A stretch of 64,000 nt of DNA from the NCBI RefSeq assembly GCF_017308985.1, contig NZ_JADWPE010000002.1, positions 248,001 through 312,000 of the forward strand, written 5' to 3'. Below, one piece after another: positions 27,345-37,314 of this stretch. Within the stretch, counting starts at the first letter, position 1. The number at the start of each line of letters is the position of its first letter. The notes under the pieces were generated by a model, which worked only from the letters and a program-made list of their open reading frames with translations, searched no databases and had not been told where the DNA came from. The position numbers and the translations under genes are program-made. The stretch comes from Lysobacter changpingensis (GTDB lineage Bacteria; Pseudomonadota; Gammaproteobacteria; Xanthomonadales; Xanthomonadaceae).

Positions 27345-27902
27345 ATGCTCAACGACATCAAGAAAGACGCACAGACCCGCATGGCCAAGAGCGTCGAAGC
27401 GTTTCGCCACGATCTGATCAAGATCCGCACCGGGCGCGCTTCCACCGCGCTGGTCGACCACCTCAAGGTGAACTACTACGGTTCCGACATGCCGCTCTCG
27501 CAGGTCGCCACGGTCGCCGTCTCCGACGCGCGCTCGCTGACCATCACCCCGTGGGAGAAGCAGATGGTCGGCGCGGTCGAGAAGGCGATCCTCGCCTCCG
27601 ACCTGGGCCTGACCCCGAACACCGCCGGCACCGTCATCCGCCTCAACCTGCCCGCGCTGACCGAAGAGCGCCGCAAGGAACTGTCCAAGCTCGTGCACTC
27701 GGAAAGCGAGAACGCCAAGGTGGCGATCCGCAACATCCGTCGCGACGCGAACCACCAGGTCAAGGAACTGCTGAAGGAAAAGCAGGTGACCGAGGACGAC
27801 GTCGCCCGCGCCGAGACCGAGATCCAGAAGATCACCGACGCGGCGATCAAGGACGTCGACGAAGTGGTCAAGGCCAAAGAGCAGGAACTCATGGCCGTCT
27901 GA
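27345..27902 (+). CDS. frr: Ribosome recycling factor
   Basis: A 185-residue factor that, with EF-G, splits post-termination ribosomes. The family signature runs from MLNDIKKDAQTRMAKSVEAF through KIRTGRAS and LVDHLKVNYYGS to the C-terminal VDEVVKAKEQELMAV. The length is identical to E. coli RRF. The ATG at 27345 has GGAG upstream. The gene precedes uppS by 21 bases and likely heads the envelope-biosynthesis operon. Confidence 0.98.
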   Translation: MLNDIKKDAQTRMAKSVEAFRHDLIKIRTGRASTALVDHLKVNYYGSDMPLSQVATVAVSDARSLTITPWEKQMVGAVEKAILASDLGLTPNTAGTVIRLNLPALTEERRKELSKLVHSESENAKVAIRNIRRDANHQVKELLKEKQVTEDDVARAETEIQKITDAAIKDVDEVVKAKEQELMAV

Positions 27903-27923
27903 CGGGTCAGACCCCGTCGCGCC

Positions 27924-28691
27924 ATGTCATCCGAACCCGCCACCGCAGACGCACGCGTCCCGCGCCACCTCGCCGTCATCATGGACGGCAATGGCCGCTG
28001 GGCGGAGCGTCGTCGTCGCCCGCGCGCGATCGGCCACCGCGCCGGCGCGCGCGCGGTCAACGTGTGCATCGACTTCTGCCTCGAACGCGGCATCGAGGCG
28101 CTCACCCTGTTCGCGTTCTCCAGCGAGAACTGGGGCCGCCCCGAGGATGAGGTCGGCGCGTTGATGAAGCTGTTCCTCGGCGCGCTGGAGCGCGAGGTCG
28201 ACGAACTCGACCGTCGCGGCGTGCGCGTGCGCTTCATCGGCGAACGCGAACGCTTCAGCGAAGCGATCCGCAACCAGATGGGCGCCGCCGAGGACCGCAC
28301 GCGCGCCAACACTCGCCTGCACCTGACCATCGCCGCCAGCTACGGCGGTCGCTGGGACATCGCACAGGCCGCGCGCTCGCTCGCGCGCGACGTCGCCGCC
28401 GGCCACCTGGATCCGGACGAGATCGACGAACGCGCGCTCGCCTCGCGCATGTCGCTGGCCGAACTCCCGCCGCCGGATCTGTTCATCCGCACCGGCGGCG
28501 AGACGCGCGTCAGCAACTTCCTGCTCTGGCAGCTGGCATACACCGAGCTGTGGTTCACGGACCTGTTGTGGCCCGAATTGGATGCGGCCACACTGCAACG
28601 CGCCCTGGACGACTATTCCGGCCGCCAGCGCCGCTTCGGCCTCACTGGCGCGCAGGTCGCGCCGGCCCCGACCAACGAGATTTCCGAATGA
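27924..28691 (+). CDS. uppS: Undecaprenyl diphosphate synthase
   Basis: A 255-residue cis-prenyltransferase that extends farnesyl diphosphate with isopentenyl units to give the C55 lipid carrier for peptidoglycan and O-antigen. The catalytic Asp21 lies in HLAVIMDGNGRWAERR. Other motifs are FAFSSENWGRP, RLHLTIAASYGGRWDI, and PDLFIRTGGETRVSNFLLWQ near the C-terminus. The stop overlaps the cdsA start as ATGA. The substrate-supplying ispA is also in the window (54.1 kb). Confidence 0.97.
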   Translation: MSSEPATADARVPRHLAVIMDGNGRWAERRRRPRAIGHRAGARAVNVCIDFCLERGIEALTLFAFSSENWGRPEDEVGALMKLFLGALEREVDELDRRGVRVRFIGERERFSEAIRNQMGAAEDRTRANTRLHLTIAASYGGRWDIAQAARSLARDVAAGHLDPDEIDERALASRMSLAELPPPDLFIRTGGETRVSNFLLWQLAYTELWFTDLLWPELDAATLQRALDDYSGRQRRFGLTGAQVAPAPTNEISE

Positions 28692-29539
28692 CCCGAACCC
28701 GCCTGCTCGCCGCACTGGTGATGGCGCCGGTCGCGATCGCCGCGATCCTGCTGCTGCCCACCCCCTGGATGGTCGCGGTGGCGGCGGTGCTGTTCCTGGC
28801 CGGACTGTGGGAGTGGTTCGACCTGGCCGAGATCGACGACACCCTCGCCCGCACCGTGCTGCTGGTGGCCAACCTGGCGGTGATGGTCGCCATCGTGTGG
28901 GCGTCGCGTTCGAGCACCGGCTACAGCATGGTGCTGTTCCAGCTCGCCTGCGTGATCGGCGTGGTGTGGTGGCTCCTCGCGCTCGCGTGGCTGGGGCGGT
29001 ACGGGTTCGCCAGCGACCACGACACCTACGCGCGTGTCTTCAAGCTCGCCGCCGGCGCGCTGAGCGTGATTCCCGCGTGGTGCGCGCTGGCCTGGATCCA
29101 CGCCAGCGAACCCGCCGGCCACCGCTGGCTGCTCACCGCGCTGGCGATCGTCTGGGCCGCCGACAGCGGCGCCTACTTCGCCGGCCGCAAGCTCGGCGGC
29201 AAGCTGTTCGGCGACCGCAAACTCGCGCCGCGGATCAGCCCGAACAAGACACTGGAAGGACTGCTCGGCGGCGTGGTCGCCGGCATCGCGGTGGGCATCG
29301 CGTTCGCGCTGATCGCCGGCGCTTCGCCGAACCAGCTGCCAGCCGTCGCGCTGGTGGCGCTGGTGGCGGTGCTGTTCTCGGTGATCGGCGACCTGTTCGA
29401 GAGCCTGCTCAAGCGGCACGCCGGCGTGAAGGACTCGGGCAACCTGATCCCCGGCCACGGCGGCATCCTGGACCGCATCGACGGCGTGCTCGCGGCGTTG
29501 CCGGTGTTCGCCGTGGGCAAGGCCATGTTCGGTTTCTGA
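28688..29539 (+). CDS. cdsA: Phosphatidate cytidylyltransferase
   Basis: A 283-residue integral membrane enzyme making CDP-diacylglycerol, the precursor of membrane phospholipids. The start at 28688 (MTRTRLLAALVM) overlaps uppS by four bases. Several hydrophobic helices precede the CDS signature near the C-terminus (KRHAGVKDSGNLIPGHGG, then LDRID). The cytosolic segment AGRKLGGKLFGDRKLAPRISP contains the conserved catalytic region. The length agrees with E. coli CdsA (285). Confidence 0.96.
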   Translation: MTRTRLLAALVMAPVAIAAILLLPTPWMVAVAAVLFLAGLWEWFDLAEIDDTLARTVLLVANLAVMVAIVWASRSSTGYSMVLFQLACVIGVVWWLLALAWLGRYGFASDHDTYARVFKLAAGALSVIPAWCALAWIHASEPAGHRWLLTALAIVWAADSGAYFAGRKLGGKLFGDRKLAPRISPNKTLEGLLGGVVAGIAVGIAFALIAGASPNQLPAVALVALVAVLFSVIGDLFESLLKRHAGVKDSGNLIPGHGGILDRIDGVLAALPVFAVGKAMFGF

Positions 29540-29586
29540 TGATCGGCCTGCGATGAAACGTGCCCTGCACATGAGCGTGAACTGAC

Positions 29587-30753
29587 ATGCGTCGCGTCGC
29601 CGTCCTTGGAGCCACCGGCTCGATCGGCACGTCCGCGCTGGACGTGATCGCGCGCCATCCGCAGCGCCTGCGCGCCACGGTGCTGGCCGCCGGCAGCAAT
29701 GCAGGCGCGCTGGTCGAACTGTGCCGCCGCCATCGTCCCGAGCACGCCGTGATCGCCGACGAGGCCTGCTTCGCCGCGCTGCGCGACGGCCTGCGCGATG
29801 CGGAACTGCCGACGCAGCCGCATTGCGGCGACGACGTGCTGCAGCAGCTCGTCGCCGGGGATGCCTGCGACATCGTGGTCGCGGCCATCGTCGGCGCGGC
29901 CGGGCTGCCGTCCACGCTCGCGGCCGCGCGCGCGGGCAAGCGCATCCTGCTGGCGAACAAGGAATCCCTCGTGCTCGCCGGCGAACTGCTGATGCAGGCC
30001 GCGCACGCCGGCGGCGCGACCATCGTGCCGGTGGACAGCGAGCACAACGCGATCTTCCAGTGCCTGCCCGACGCGCACGCGCACGCGGGCCTGCGACGCA
30101 TCCTGCTCACCGCTTCGGGCGGGCCGTTCCGCGGTCGCCGTCGCGAGACGCTGGGCGATGTGACGCCCGAGCAGGCCGTCGCCCATCCGAAGTGGTCGAT
30201 GGGGCCGAAGATCTCGGTCGATTCGGCCACGCTGATGAACAAGGGCCTGGAGGTCATCGAGGCGCACCACCTGTTCGGCGTCGACGGCGGCCGCATCCAG
30301 GTGCTGGTGCATCCGCAGAGTCTGGTGCATTCGCTGGTGGAATTCGTCGACGGTTCCACCCTCGCCCAGCTCGGCCTGCCGGACATGCGCACGGCGATCG
30401 CCGTGGGCTTCGGCTGGCCCGAACGCATCGAGTCCGGCGTGTCCGGGCTGGACATGCTGGCGCACGGCCGGCTCGATTTCGAACCGCCGGACCTGGACGC
30501 CTTCCCCTGCCTTCGCCTGGCGTTCGAGGCGTTGTCGGCGGGCGGCACCGCGCCGGCCGTCCTGAACGCCGCCAACGAAGTCGCGGTTTCAGCGTTTCTT
30601 CAGCGCCGCATCGGTTTCCTAGCGATACCCGCGCTGGTCGAGGACACCCTCGCCGCGCTTCCTTCCACCCCGGCGACGTCGCTGGCGGCCCTGCGCGATG
30701 CCGATGCCCAGGCACGACGCCACGCCGCGCAGGCCGTCGCCGCCCGTGCATGA
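29587..30753 (+). CDS. dxr: 1-deoxy-D-xylulose-5-phosphate reductoisomerase
   Basis: A 388-residue NADPH enzyme of the MEP isoprenoid pathway that converts DXP to MEP. The NADPH-binding N-terminus [19 protein letters not shown], the metal and substrate region [14 protein letters not shown], the flexible-loop region [20 protein letters not shown], and [11 protein letters not shown] are all conserved. It follows cdsA by 47 bases and precedes rseP by 27, consistent with one transcript. Confidence 0.97.
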   Translation: MRRVAVLGATGSIGTSALDVIARHPQRLRATVLAAGSNAGALVELCRRHRPEHAVIADEACFAALRDGLRDAELPTQPHCGDDVLQQLVAGDACDIVVAAIVGAAGLPSTLAAARAGKRILLANKESLVLAGELLMQAAHAGGATIVPVDSEHNAIFQCLPDAHAHAGLRRILLTASGGPFRGRRRETLGDVTPEQAVAHPKWSMGPKISVDSATLMNKGLEVIEAHHLFGVDGGRIQVLVHPQSLVHSLVEFVDGSTLAQLGLPDMRTAIAVGFGWPERIESGVSGLDMLAHGRLDFEPPDLDAFPCLRLAFEALSAGGTAPAVLNAANEVAVSAFLQRRIGFLAIPALVEDTLAALPSTPATSLAALRDADAQARRHAAQAVAARA

Positions 30754-30780
30754 TCACCGCCCGCCTGAGCCCGCATCGTC

Positions 30781-32145
30781 ATGAGTGAGTTCCTCGGCTC
30801 CATCTGGTGGTTGATCGTCGCCCTCGGCGTGCTGGTCACGTTCCACGAGTTCGGCCATTACTGGGTGGCGCGCCGCTGCGGGGTCAAGGTGCTGCGCTTC
30901 TCGGTCGGCTTCGGCAAGCCGCTGTGGATGCGCCGCGGCAAGGACGGAACCGAGTACGTGATCGCCGCGATCCCGCTCGGCGGCTACGTCAAGATGCTCG
31001 ACGAGCGCGAGTCCACCGTGCCGGCCGCGCTGCTTGCGCAGGCGTTCAACCGGCAATCGGTGTGGAAGCGCATTGCGATCGTCATCGCCGGCCCGATCGC
31101 GAACCTGATCCTGTGCGTGGCGCTGTTCTGGGCGATGTTCGTGGTCGGCCGCGCCGACTACGCGCCGGTCGTCGGCCACGCCACGGGCATCGCCGCCTCC
31201 GCCGGCCTGCGCCAGGGCGACACGATCCTCGCCGTGGGCGAACGCGACACGCCGACCTGGAGCGAGGCGGTGCTGGCGCTGATCCCCGCCGCGCTCGACC
31301 ACGCCGACACGAAGGTCCGCGTGCGTACCGCCGCCGGCGACGAGGCCACGCGCCAGTTGCCCCTGTCCGACCTGCCCGCCACGTTCGACGAGCGGCGCGC
31401 GGTGGAGGTCATCGGCCTGACGCCGCGCCACATGCTGGTGCCGGCGCTCGTGGGACGCGTCGTGCCGCAGACGCCCGCCTGGGGCGTGCTCGCCGAAGGC
31501 GACCGCATCACCGCCATCGACGGCCAGCCGATCGCCGCGTGGGACGACATCGGCCCGCGCGTGCAGACGCTCGGCGCGCGCAACGGCCCGGCGATGATCG
31601 AGGTGGAGCGCAAGGGCGACCGCCTCGCGCTGGAGATCACCCCGCAGCGCATGAAGCAGCCGGAGACCGGGCAGGAATACTGGGGCCTCGGCGTGGGCGC
31701 GGCGCGCCCGCCGGAACCGGCCAAGGACGCGGTGCTGCGCTACGGCCCCGTCGCCGCGGTCCCGGCCGCGTTCCGCGAAAGTGTCCACCAGGCGCACGAA
31801 TTGTTCGCAATGATCGGCCGCGCCTTCACCGGCCGCGTGTCGGTGCAGAACACCGTCGCCGGCCCGATCACCATCGCGCGCGCAGCGAACATGTCGGCCC
31901 AGCACGGCACGGCGTGGTTCCTGCAGATGCTCGCGATGCTCTCGCTCAGCCTGGGCATCCTGAACCTGCTGCCGATCCCGATCTTGGACGGCGGTCACCT
32001 GCTGTATTACCTTATCGAGCTGGTCAAAGGCAGCCCGGTCAGCGAACGAGCGATGGCCGCCGGGCAGTACGTGGGCCTGGCGCTGATCGCCGGCCTGATG
32101 GGCCTGGCGTTCTACAACGACATCATGAACAACCTGGTGCGCTGA
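30781..32145 (+). CDS. rseP: Site-2 intramembrane zinc metalloprotease
   Basis: A 454-residue inner-membrane protease that cleaves anti-sigma factors such as RseA within the membrane during envelope stress. The zinc motif HEFGH (22-26) is in the first helix, and the third ligand lies in NLLPIPILDGGHLL near the C-terminus. Two PDZ domains lie between (LRQGDTILAVGERDTPTW; LAEGDRITAIDGQPIAAW). It could also act on the FecR-type anti-sigma factor encoded in this window; this is inferred from known RseP-family roles. Confidence 0.96.
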   Translation: MSEFLGSIWWLIVALGVLVTFHEFGHYWVARRCGVKVLRFSVGFGKPLWMRRGKDGTEYVIAAIPLGGYVKMLDERESTVPAALLAQAFNRQSVWKRIAIVIAGPIANLILCVALFWAMFVVGRADYAPVVGHATGIAASAGLRQGDTILAVGERDTPTWSEAVLALIPAALDHADTKVRVRTAAGDEATRQLPLSDLPATFDERRAVEVIGLTPRHMLVPALVGRVVPQTPAWGVLAEGDRITAIDGQPIAAWDDIGPRVQTLGARNGPAMIEVERKGDRLALEITPQRMKQPETGQEYWGLGVGAARPPEPAKDAVLRYGPVAAVPAAFRESVHQAHELFAMIGRAFTGRVSVQNTVAGPITIARAANMSAQHGTAWFLQMLAMLSLSLGILNLLPIPILDGGHLLYYLIELVKGSPVSERAMAAGQYVGLALIAGLMGLAFYNDIMNNLVR

Positions 32146-32231
32146 TGCCGGACACCTGCTTGCGCAGACTCGCTTCCGCCTCGACCCGACGCCCGGACCC
32201 GGGCCTCCACGACCCCCAACCGGACGTATCA

Positions 32232-34715
32232 ATGACGCCAACGCCGACCCGCCGCCTGCTCGCCCTCGCCCTGATCGCGGCGATGGGCACGACCGCCCTG
32301 CCCGCGCTGGCGCAGTCGGCCGATCCGTTCGCGCTCGCAGGCTCGCCGCAGACCACGGCGATCGGTTCCTTCACCGTTCGCGACATCCGCGTGGACGGCC
32401 TGCAGCGCATCGCCGCCGGTACGGTGTTCACCTACCTGCCGATCGAGCGCGGCGACACCATCGACGCCTCGCGCGTCGGCGATGCGATCCGCGCGTTGTA
32501 CCGGACGGGCTTCTTCGAGGACGTGAACATCGGCCGCCAGGACGACATCCTCGTCGTCACCGTCACCGAGCGTCCGGCGATCAACAAGCTCACCCTGACC
32601 GGCAACAAGGACATCAAGACCGAGGACCTGCTCAAGGGCCTCAAGGAAGCCGGCCTGTCCGAAGGCGACACCTTCGACCGCCTCGCGCTCGACCGCGTGA
32701 CGCAGGAACTGACGCGCCAGTACAACAACCGCGGCAAGTACAACGTCGAGATCAATCCGACGGTCTCGCGACTGGACCGCAACCGCGTCGACATCACCAT
32801 CGCGGTGAAGGAAGGCAAGGCGGCCAAGATCCGCCACGTCAACCTGATCGGCAACGAGAAGTTCGGCGACGAGGACATCCTCGACACCTGGGAGTCGAAG
32901 GAGCACAACTGGCTGAGCTGGTACCGCCGCGACGACCAGTACTCGCGCGAGAAGCTCTCCGGCGACCTGGAAAAGCTCAACTCCTGGTACCTGGACCGCG
33001 GCTACGTCGACTTCAGCGTGGACTCCACGCAGGTCGCGATCAGCCCGGACCGCCAGGACATGTTCATCACCGCCGGCGTGACCGAAGGCGAGCAGTACAA
33101 GATCGCCAGCGTGCAGGTCACCGGCGACACGGTCCTGCCGAAGGAGCAGATCGAGCGCCTGGTGCTGGTGAAGCCCGACCAGATCTTCTCGCGCCGCCTG
33201 CTGGAGATCAGCTCCGACGCGATCATCAACACGCTCAGCAACGTCGGTTACGCGTTCGCGCAGGTCAATCCGATCCCGGACGTCAACCGCGAGGACAAGA
33301 CCGTCGGCATCAACATGCAGGTCGTGCCGGGCCCGCGCGTCAACGTGCGCCGCATCACCTACAAGGGCAACAGCCGCACCAGCGATGAAGTGATCCGTCG
33401 CGAGATGCGCCAGTTCGAAGGTTCGTGGTACTCGCAGGCCGCGATCGACCGCTCGAAGATCCGCCTGCAGCAGCTGGGCTACTTCGAGACCGTCGACGTC
33501 GAGACCGTGCCGGTGCCGGGCACCAACGACCAGGTCGACGTGGTCTACAACCTCAAGGAAACCACCTCGGGCAGCTTCGTGTTCGGCCTGGGCTTCTCGC
33601 AGCTGTCGGGCCTCACCGCGCAGATCCAGCTGTCGCAGTCCAACTTCCTGGGCAGCGGCAACCAGGTGTCGGTGCAGGCGCAGCGCAACGACTACATGCA
33701 GCGCTACGACTTCTCGTTCCGCAATCCGTACTTCACGGACAACGGGCTGTCGCTGGGCTACAACCTGTGGTGGCGCGAACTCGACTACTCCGACTTCAAC
33801 ACCGCCCAGTACTCGACCAACAGCGGCGCCGCGCAGGCGGTGTTCGGCCTGCCGATCACCGAGACCGACACGGTCACCGCGATGCTCGGCATCGACACCA
33901 ACGAGATCCTGGTCTTCCCGGGATCCACGCCGCAGAGCATCGTCGACTACATCCTCGCGATGGACCAGCAGACCTTCCACGCCTGGCGCGCGGAAGTGGG
34001 CTGGGGCCGCAACTCGCTGGACAGCTACCTGACCCCGACGCGCGGCATGCAGCAGCGCGTGTGGCTGGAAACCACGCTGCCCGGCTCGACCGCCGAGTAC
34101 TACAAGCTCAACTACAACATCTCCAAGTTCTGGCCGCTGTCGCGCCACTTCGTGCTCAACACGCGCGCCGAACTGGGCTACGGCGACAGCTACGGCAACG
34201 ACAAGACCCGCAATCTCTGCAGGACGCCGGGCAACTACAGCTGCGTGGAAGGCGACGACGACTTCATCCGGACGATCACCGCGACGGGCCTGCCGTTCTT
34301 CGAGAACTTCTACGCCGGTGGCGTGCGCTCGGTGCGCGGCTTCACCGACAACACGCTGGGTCCGCGCGACTCGCCGGCCGGCAACCCGAACTACCAGCAG
34401 CCGATCGGCGGCGCGTTCAAGACCGTGGGCTCGCTGGAAATGTACTTCCCGACCCTGCTCGACACGCCGGCCGCGCGCGTCTCCGCGTTCTTCGACGTCG
34501 GCAACGTCTACAAGGACTACGACGCCTTCGACGCCGGGGAGCTGCGCATGTCGACGGGTATCGCGCTGATGTGGCGTTCGCCGATGGGACCGATCTCGAT
34601 CAGCTACGCGTTCCCGATCAAGAAGCAGGAGACCGAGTACGCCCCGAACGGCGCGTTGCTGCGCGAAGGCGACGAGCTGGAGCGCCTGCAGTTCACCTTC
34701 GGCGGTACGTTCTGA
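32232..34715 (+). CDS. bamA: Outer-membrane protein assembly factor BamA
   Basis: An 827-residue core of the BAM complex that inserts beta-barrel proteins into the outer membrane. A signal peptide ends at PALAQS (near residue 28). Five POTRA domains occupy roughly residues 47-450 (FTVRDIRVDGLQRI; HVNLIGNEKFGDEDIL; RRITYKGNSRTSDEVI). The C-terminal 16-strand barrel has the loop-6 motif VRGF (in GVRSVRGFTDNTLG) and ends LQFTFGGTF with the terminal Phe. The chaperone gene skp, next to bamA in E. coli, is absent; lpxD follows after 11 bases. Confidence 0.97.
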   Translation: MTPTPTRRLLALALIAAMGTTALPALAQSADPFALAGSPQTTAIGSFTVRDIRVDGLQRIAAGTVFTYLPIERGDTIDASRVGDAIRALYRTGFFEDVNIGRQDDILVVTVTERPAINKLTLTGNKDIKTEDLLKGLKEAGLSEGDTFDRLALDRVTQELTRQYNNRGKYNVEINPTVSRLDRNRVDITIAVKEGKAAKIRHVNLIGNEKFGDEDILDTWESKEHNWLSWYRRDDQYSREKLSGDLEKLNSWYLDRGYVDFSVDSTQVAISPDRQDMFITAGVTEGEQYKIASVQVTGDTVLPKEQIERLVLVKPDQIFSRRLLEISSDAIINTLSNVGYAFAQVNPIPDVNREDKTVGINMQVVPGPRVNVRRITYKGNSRTSDEVIRREMRQFEGSWYSQAAIDRSKIRLQQLGYFETVDVETVPVPGTNDQVDVVYNLKETTSGSFVFGLGFSQLSGLTAQIQLSQSNFLGSGNQVSVQAQRNDYMQRYDFSFRNPYFTDNGLSLGYNLWWRELDYSDFNTAQYSTNSGAAQAVFGLPITETDTVTAMLGIDTNEILVFPGSTPQSIVDYILAMDQQTFHAWRAEVGWGRNSLDSYLTPTRGMQQRVWLETTLPGSTAEYYKLNYNISKFWPLSRHFVLNTRAELGYGDSYGNDKTRNLCRTPGNYSCVEGDDDFIRTITATGLPFFENFYAGGVRSVRGFTDNTLGPRDSPAGNPNYQQPIGGAFKTVGSLEMYFPTLLDTPAARVSAFFDVGNVYKDYDAFDAGELRMSTGIALMWRSPMGPISISYAFPIKKQETEYAPNGALLREGDELERLQFTFGGTF

Positions 34716-34726
34716 CGGCGCCGCCG

Positions 34727-35743
34727 ATGGCGTCCGTCGCGTACACGGCAGACGAACTGGCGCAGCGCTTCGGCCTGCGCCTCCACGGCGATGGCGCGCG
34801 CCGCGTCGACGGTGTCGGCACGCTCGCGCGCGCCGGCGCCTCGCAGCTGGCGTTCCTCGCCAATCCGAAGTACCGCGGCCAGCTGGCGCAGAGCCAGGCC
34901 GGCGTCGTGGTCATGCGCGAGGACGACGCGGCCGGCCTTGATCGCACCGCGCTGATCGCGCGCGATCCCTACGCCGCGTTCGCGAAGATCTCCGCCCTGT
35001 TCGAAACGCGCCCGGTGCGCGACGCCGGCGTGCATCCGTCGGCCGTCATCGATGCCTCCGCGAGCGTCGATCCGTCCGCGCACGTGGGCCCCTTCGCCAG
35101 CATCGGCGCGCGCAGCCGCGTGGAGGCCGGCGCGATCGTCGGGCCCGGCAGCGTGATCGGCGAGGACTGCGTCGTCGGTGCCGGCAGCGAACTCATCGCA
35201 CGCGTCACGCTCGTCGCACGCGTGCGGCTGGGGAAGCGTGTGGTGATCCATCCCGGCGCGGTGCTCGGCGCCGCGGGCTTCGGCCTGGCGATGGAAGCCG
35301 GACGCTGGCTCAACGTGCCGCAGCTGGGCGGCGTGGTGATCGGCGACGACTGCGAGATCGGCGCCAACACCTGCATCGACCGCGGCGCGATCGAGGACAC
35401 CGTGCTCGAAGAGGACGTCCGCCTCGACAACCAGATCCAGATCGGCCACAACGTCTTCATCGGCGCGCACACGGCCATCGCCGGCTGCGCGGCCGTGGCC
35501 GGCAGCGCGCGCATCGGCCGCTACTGCCTCATCGGCGGCAGCGCCGGCGTGGTCGGCCACCTGGAAATCTGCGACAAGGTCGTCGTCACGGCGATGAGCC
35601 TGGTCACCAGTTCGATCCGCGAGCCGGGCGAATACTCCTCCGGCACGCCGCTGATGGACAACCGCAGCTGGCGCAAGAACGCCGCGCGCTTCAAGCAGCT
35701 CGACGCCCTCGCCCGCCGCGTCGGACGCGGCGGAACCGACTGA
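34727..35743 (+). CDS. lpxD: UDP-3-O-acylglucosamine N-acyltransferase
   Basis: A 338-residue left-handed beta-helix enzyme for the third lipid A step, adding a second hydroxyacyl chain from acyl-ACP. The N-terminal uridine-binding domain contains LAFLANPKYRGQL. Hexapeptide repeats follow with NTCIDRGAIEDTVLEEDVRL and DNQIQIGHNVFIGAHTAIAG, which carries the catalytic His. A C-terminal helix completes the protein. The start at 34727 (MASVAYTADELAQRFG) is 11 bases after bamA. Confidence 0.97.
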   Translation: MASVAYTADELAQRFGLRLHGDGARRVDGVGTLARAGASQLAFLANPKYRGQLAQSQAGVVVMREDDAAGLDRTALIARDPYAAFAKISALFETRPVRDAGVHPSAVIDASASVDPSAHVGPFASIGARSRVEAGAIVGPGSVIGEDCVVGAGSELIARVTLVARVRLGKRVVIHPGAVLGAAGFGLAMEAGRWLNVPQLGGVVIGDDCEIGANTCIDRGAIEDTVLEEDVRLDNQIQIGHNVFIGAHTAIAGCAAVAGSARIGRYCLIGGSAGVVGHLEICDKVVVTAMSLVTSSIREPGEYSSGTPLMDNRSWRKNAARFKQLDALARRVGRGGTD

Positions 35744-35881
35744 CCGTACCCGGCAGTCCGGGCGTCGGCGCACCAGTCGCGGTACGATTCGGTCTTCACG
35801 AAGGCCGGCCGACGCCGGCACCGGACACGCCGCGCACGAGGCGCGGCCCTTACGCGCGGGATGCGCTTGCCAGGATTTTCC

Positions 35882-36337
35882 ATGAGCCACAACGTGCAAC
35901 TCCCGCTCGACGTCACCGAGATCCAGAAGCTGCTGCCGCACCGCTATCCGTTCCTGCTGGTGGATCGCGTGGTCGAGTTCGAGCCGCACAAGCGCGTGCT
36001 GGCGTACAAGAACGTCACCTGCAACGAGCCCTTCTTCCAGGGCCATTTCCCCGGCCACCCGGTGATGCCGGGCGTGCTGGTGGTCGAGGCGCTCGCGCAG
36101 GCCGGCGGCGTGCTCACGCAGCTGTCGAACAACGCCACCGCCGATGGCCGGCTGTTCTACCTGGTGAAGATCGACAACGCGAAGTTCTCCAAGATGGTCG
36201 TGCCGGGCGATCGCCTCGACCTGGAAGTGTCGATCAAGCGCGTGATCCGCAACGTCGCCATCTACACCGGCATCGCGAGCGTCAACGGCGAGCAGGTCGC
36301 CTGCGCGGAAGTCGTCTGCGCCGAAGCGAAGGGCTGA
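35882..36337 (+). CDS. fabZ: 3-hydroxyacyl-ACP dehydratase FabZ
   Basis: A 151-residue hot-dog-fold dehydratase of fatty acid elongation. The start at 35882 ([20 protein letters not shown]) is chosen by family match. The catalytic His55 is in [11 protein letters not shown] and Glu69 in VLVVEALAQ. It follows lpxD after a 138-base gap and precedes lpxA by four bases. The same hydroxyacyl-ACP pool feeds both lipid A acyltransferases and fatty acid synthesis. Confidence 0.97.
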   Translation: MSHNVQLPLDVTEIQKLLPHRYPFLLVDRVVEFEPHKRVLAYKNVTCNEPFFQGHFPGHPVMPGVLVVEALAQAGGVLTQLSNNATADGRLFYLVKIDNAKFSKMVVPGDRLDLEVSIKRVIRNVAIYTGIASVNGEQVACAEVVCAEAKG

Positions 36338-36341
36338 GGCC

Positions 36342-37127
36342 ATGACCGCGCCGCGCATCCATCCCAGCGCCGTCGTCGAAGCCGGTGCCCGCCTGGGCGA
36401 CGGCGTGGAAGTCGGCGCGTTCTGCTACATCGGCGCGGAGGTCGAGGTCGGCGACGGCACCACCTTCGGCCCGCATTGCAGCGTGCACGGCCCGACCCGC
36501 ATCGGCCGCGAGAACCGCTTCATCGGCCACTGCGCGATCGGCGGCGAGCCGCAGGACAAGAAATTCCGTGGCGAACGCGTGGAGCTGGAAATCGGCGACC
36601 GCAACCTGTTCCGCGAATTCACCACGATCAACCGCGGCACCGGCACCGGCGGCGGCGTCACGCGCATCGGCCACGAGAACTGGTTCCTCGCCTACACGCA
36701 CGTCGCGCACGACTGCATGGTCGGCAACCACTGCGTGTTCTCGAACAACGCCACGCTCGCCGGCCACGTCACCATCGGCGACCACGTGATCCTGTCCGGC
36801 TTCGCCGGCGTGCACCAGTTCTGCCGCATCGGCGCGCATGCGTTCGTCGGCATGGGCGCGCTGGTGAACGGCGACGTGCCGCCGTTCCTGATGGTCGCGC
36901 AGGACGGCTACGGCCGGCCGCGCGGCATCAACAGCGAAGGCCTGAAGCGTCGCGGTTTCGATGCCGACCGCATCAGCGCGATCAAGCGCGCGTACCGCGC
37001 CGTGTACATGTCCGGCGGTTCGCTGGACGACGCGCGGGCGAAGCTGGCGGAACTGGCGCAGGGCAGCGAGGACGCGCGGACGTTCCTGGCGTTCATCGAG
37101 GGCAGCGAGCGTCCGCTGTTGCGCTGA
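36342..37127 (+). CDS. lpxA: UDP-N-acetylglucosamine acyltransferase
   Basis: A 261-residue left-handed beta-helix enzyme catalysing the first lipid A step. The hexapeptide repeats are obvious, with [41 protein letters not shown] and the catalytic-His region [20 protein letters not shown]. The length matches the family (262 in E. coli). Four bases separate it from fabZ. A REP-like element lies between its stop and lpxB, so the lpxA-lpxB pair is more loosely linked than usual. Confidence 0.97.
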   Translation: MTAPRIHPSAVVEAGARLGDGVEVGAFCYIGAEVEVGDGTTFGPHCSVHGPTRIGRENRFIGHCAIGGEPQDKKFRGERVELEIGDRNLFREFTTINRGTGTGGGVTRIGHENWFLAYTHVAHDCMVGNHCVFSNNATLAGHVTIGDHVILSGFAGVHQFCRIGAHAFVGMGALVNGDVPPFLMVAQDGYGRPRGINSEGLKRRGFDADRISAIKRAYRAVYMSGGSLDDARAKLAELAQGSEDARTFLAFIEGSERPLLR

Positions 37128-37135
37128 TCGGTTTC

Positions 37136-37211
37136 GTAGCCCGGATAAGCGAAGCGCATCCGGGTTGGAGGAGTGATCGTGTCCCGGGTGCGCTCCGCTT
37201 ACCCGGGCTAC
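37136..37211. repeat. REP-like repeat, copy 4 (between lpxA and lpxB)
   Basis: A forward unit (37136-37164) and an inverted unit (37183-37211) with an 18-base spacer. This is the only copy in the window between two genes on the same strand. Confidence 0.85.
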
Positions 37212-37314
37212 CGGGGCTGACTTCGTTCGCGACGCCGCTTCAGGCCAATCGCGCCCACAGCCGCTATCATCCCGACGTGATCGCGGCGCCGCCGCGCACC
37301 ATCGTCCGAACGCC

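Noticed and set aside
30807-32231. Treating the whole open frame before bamA as part of that protein
   Set aside because: This portion overlaps rseP in another frame and has no signal sequence; a canonical signal peptide begins at the ATG at 32232.
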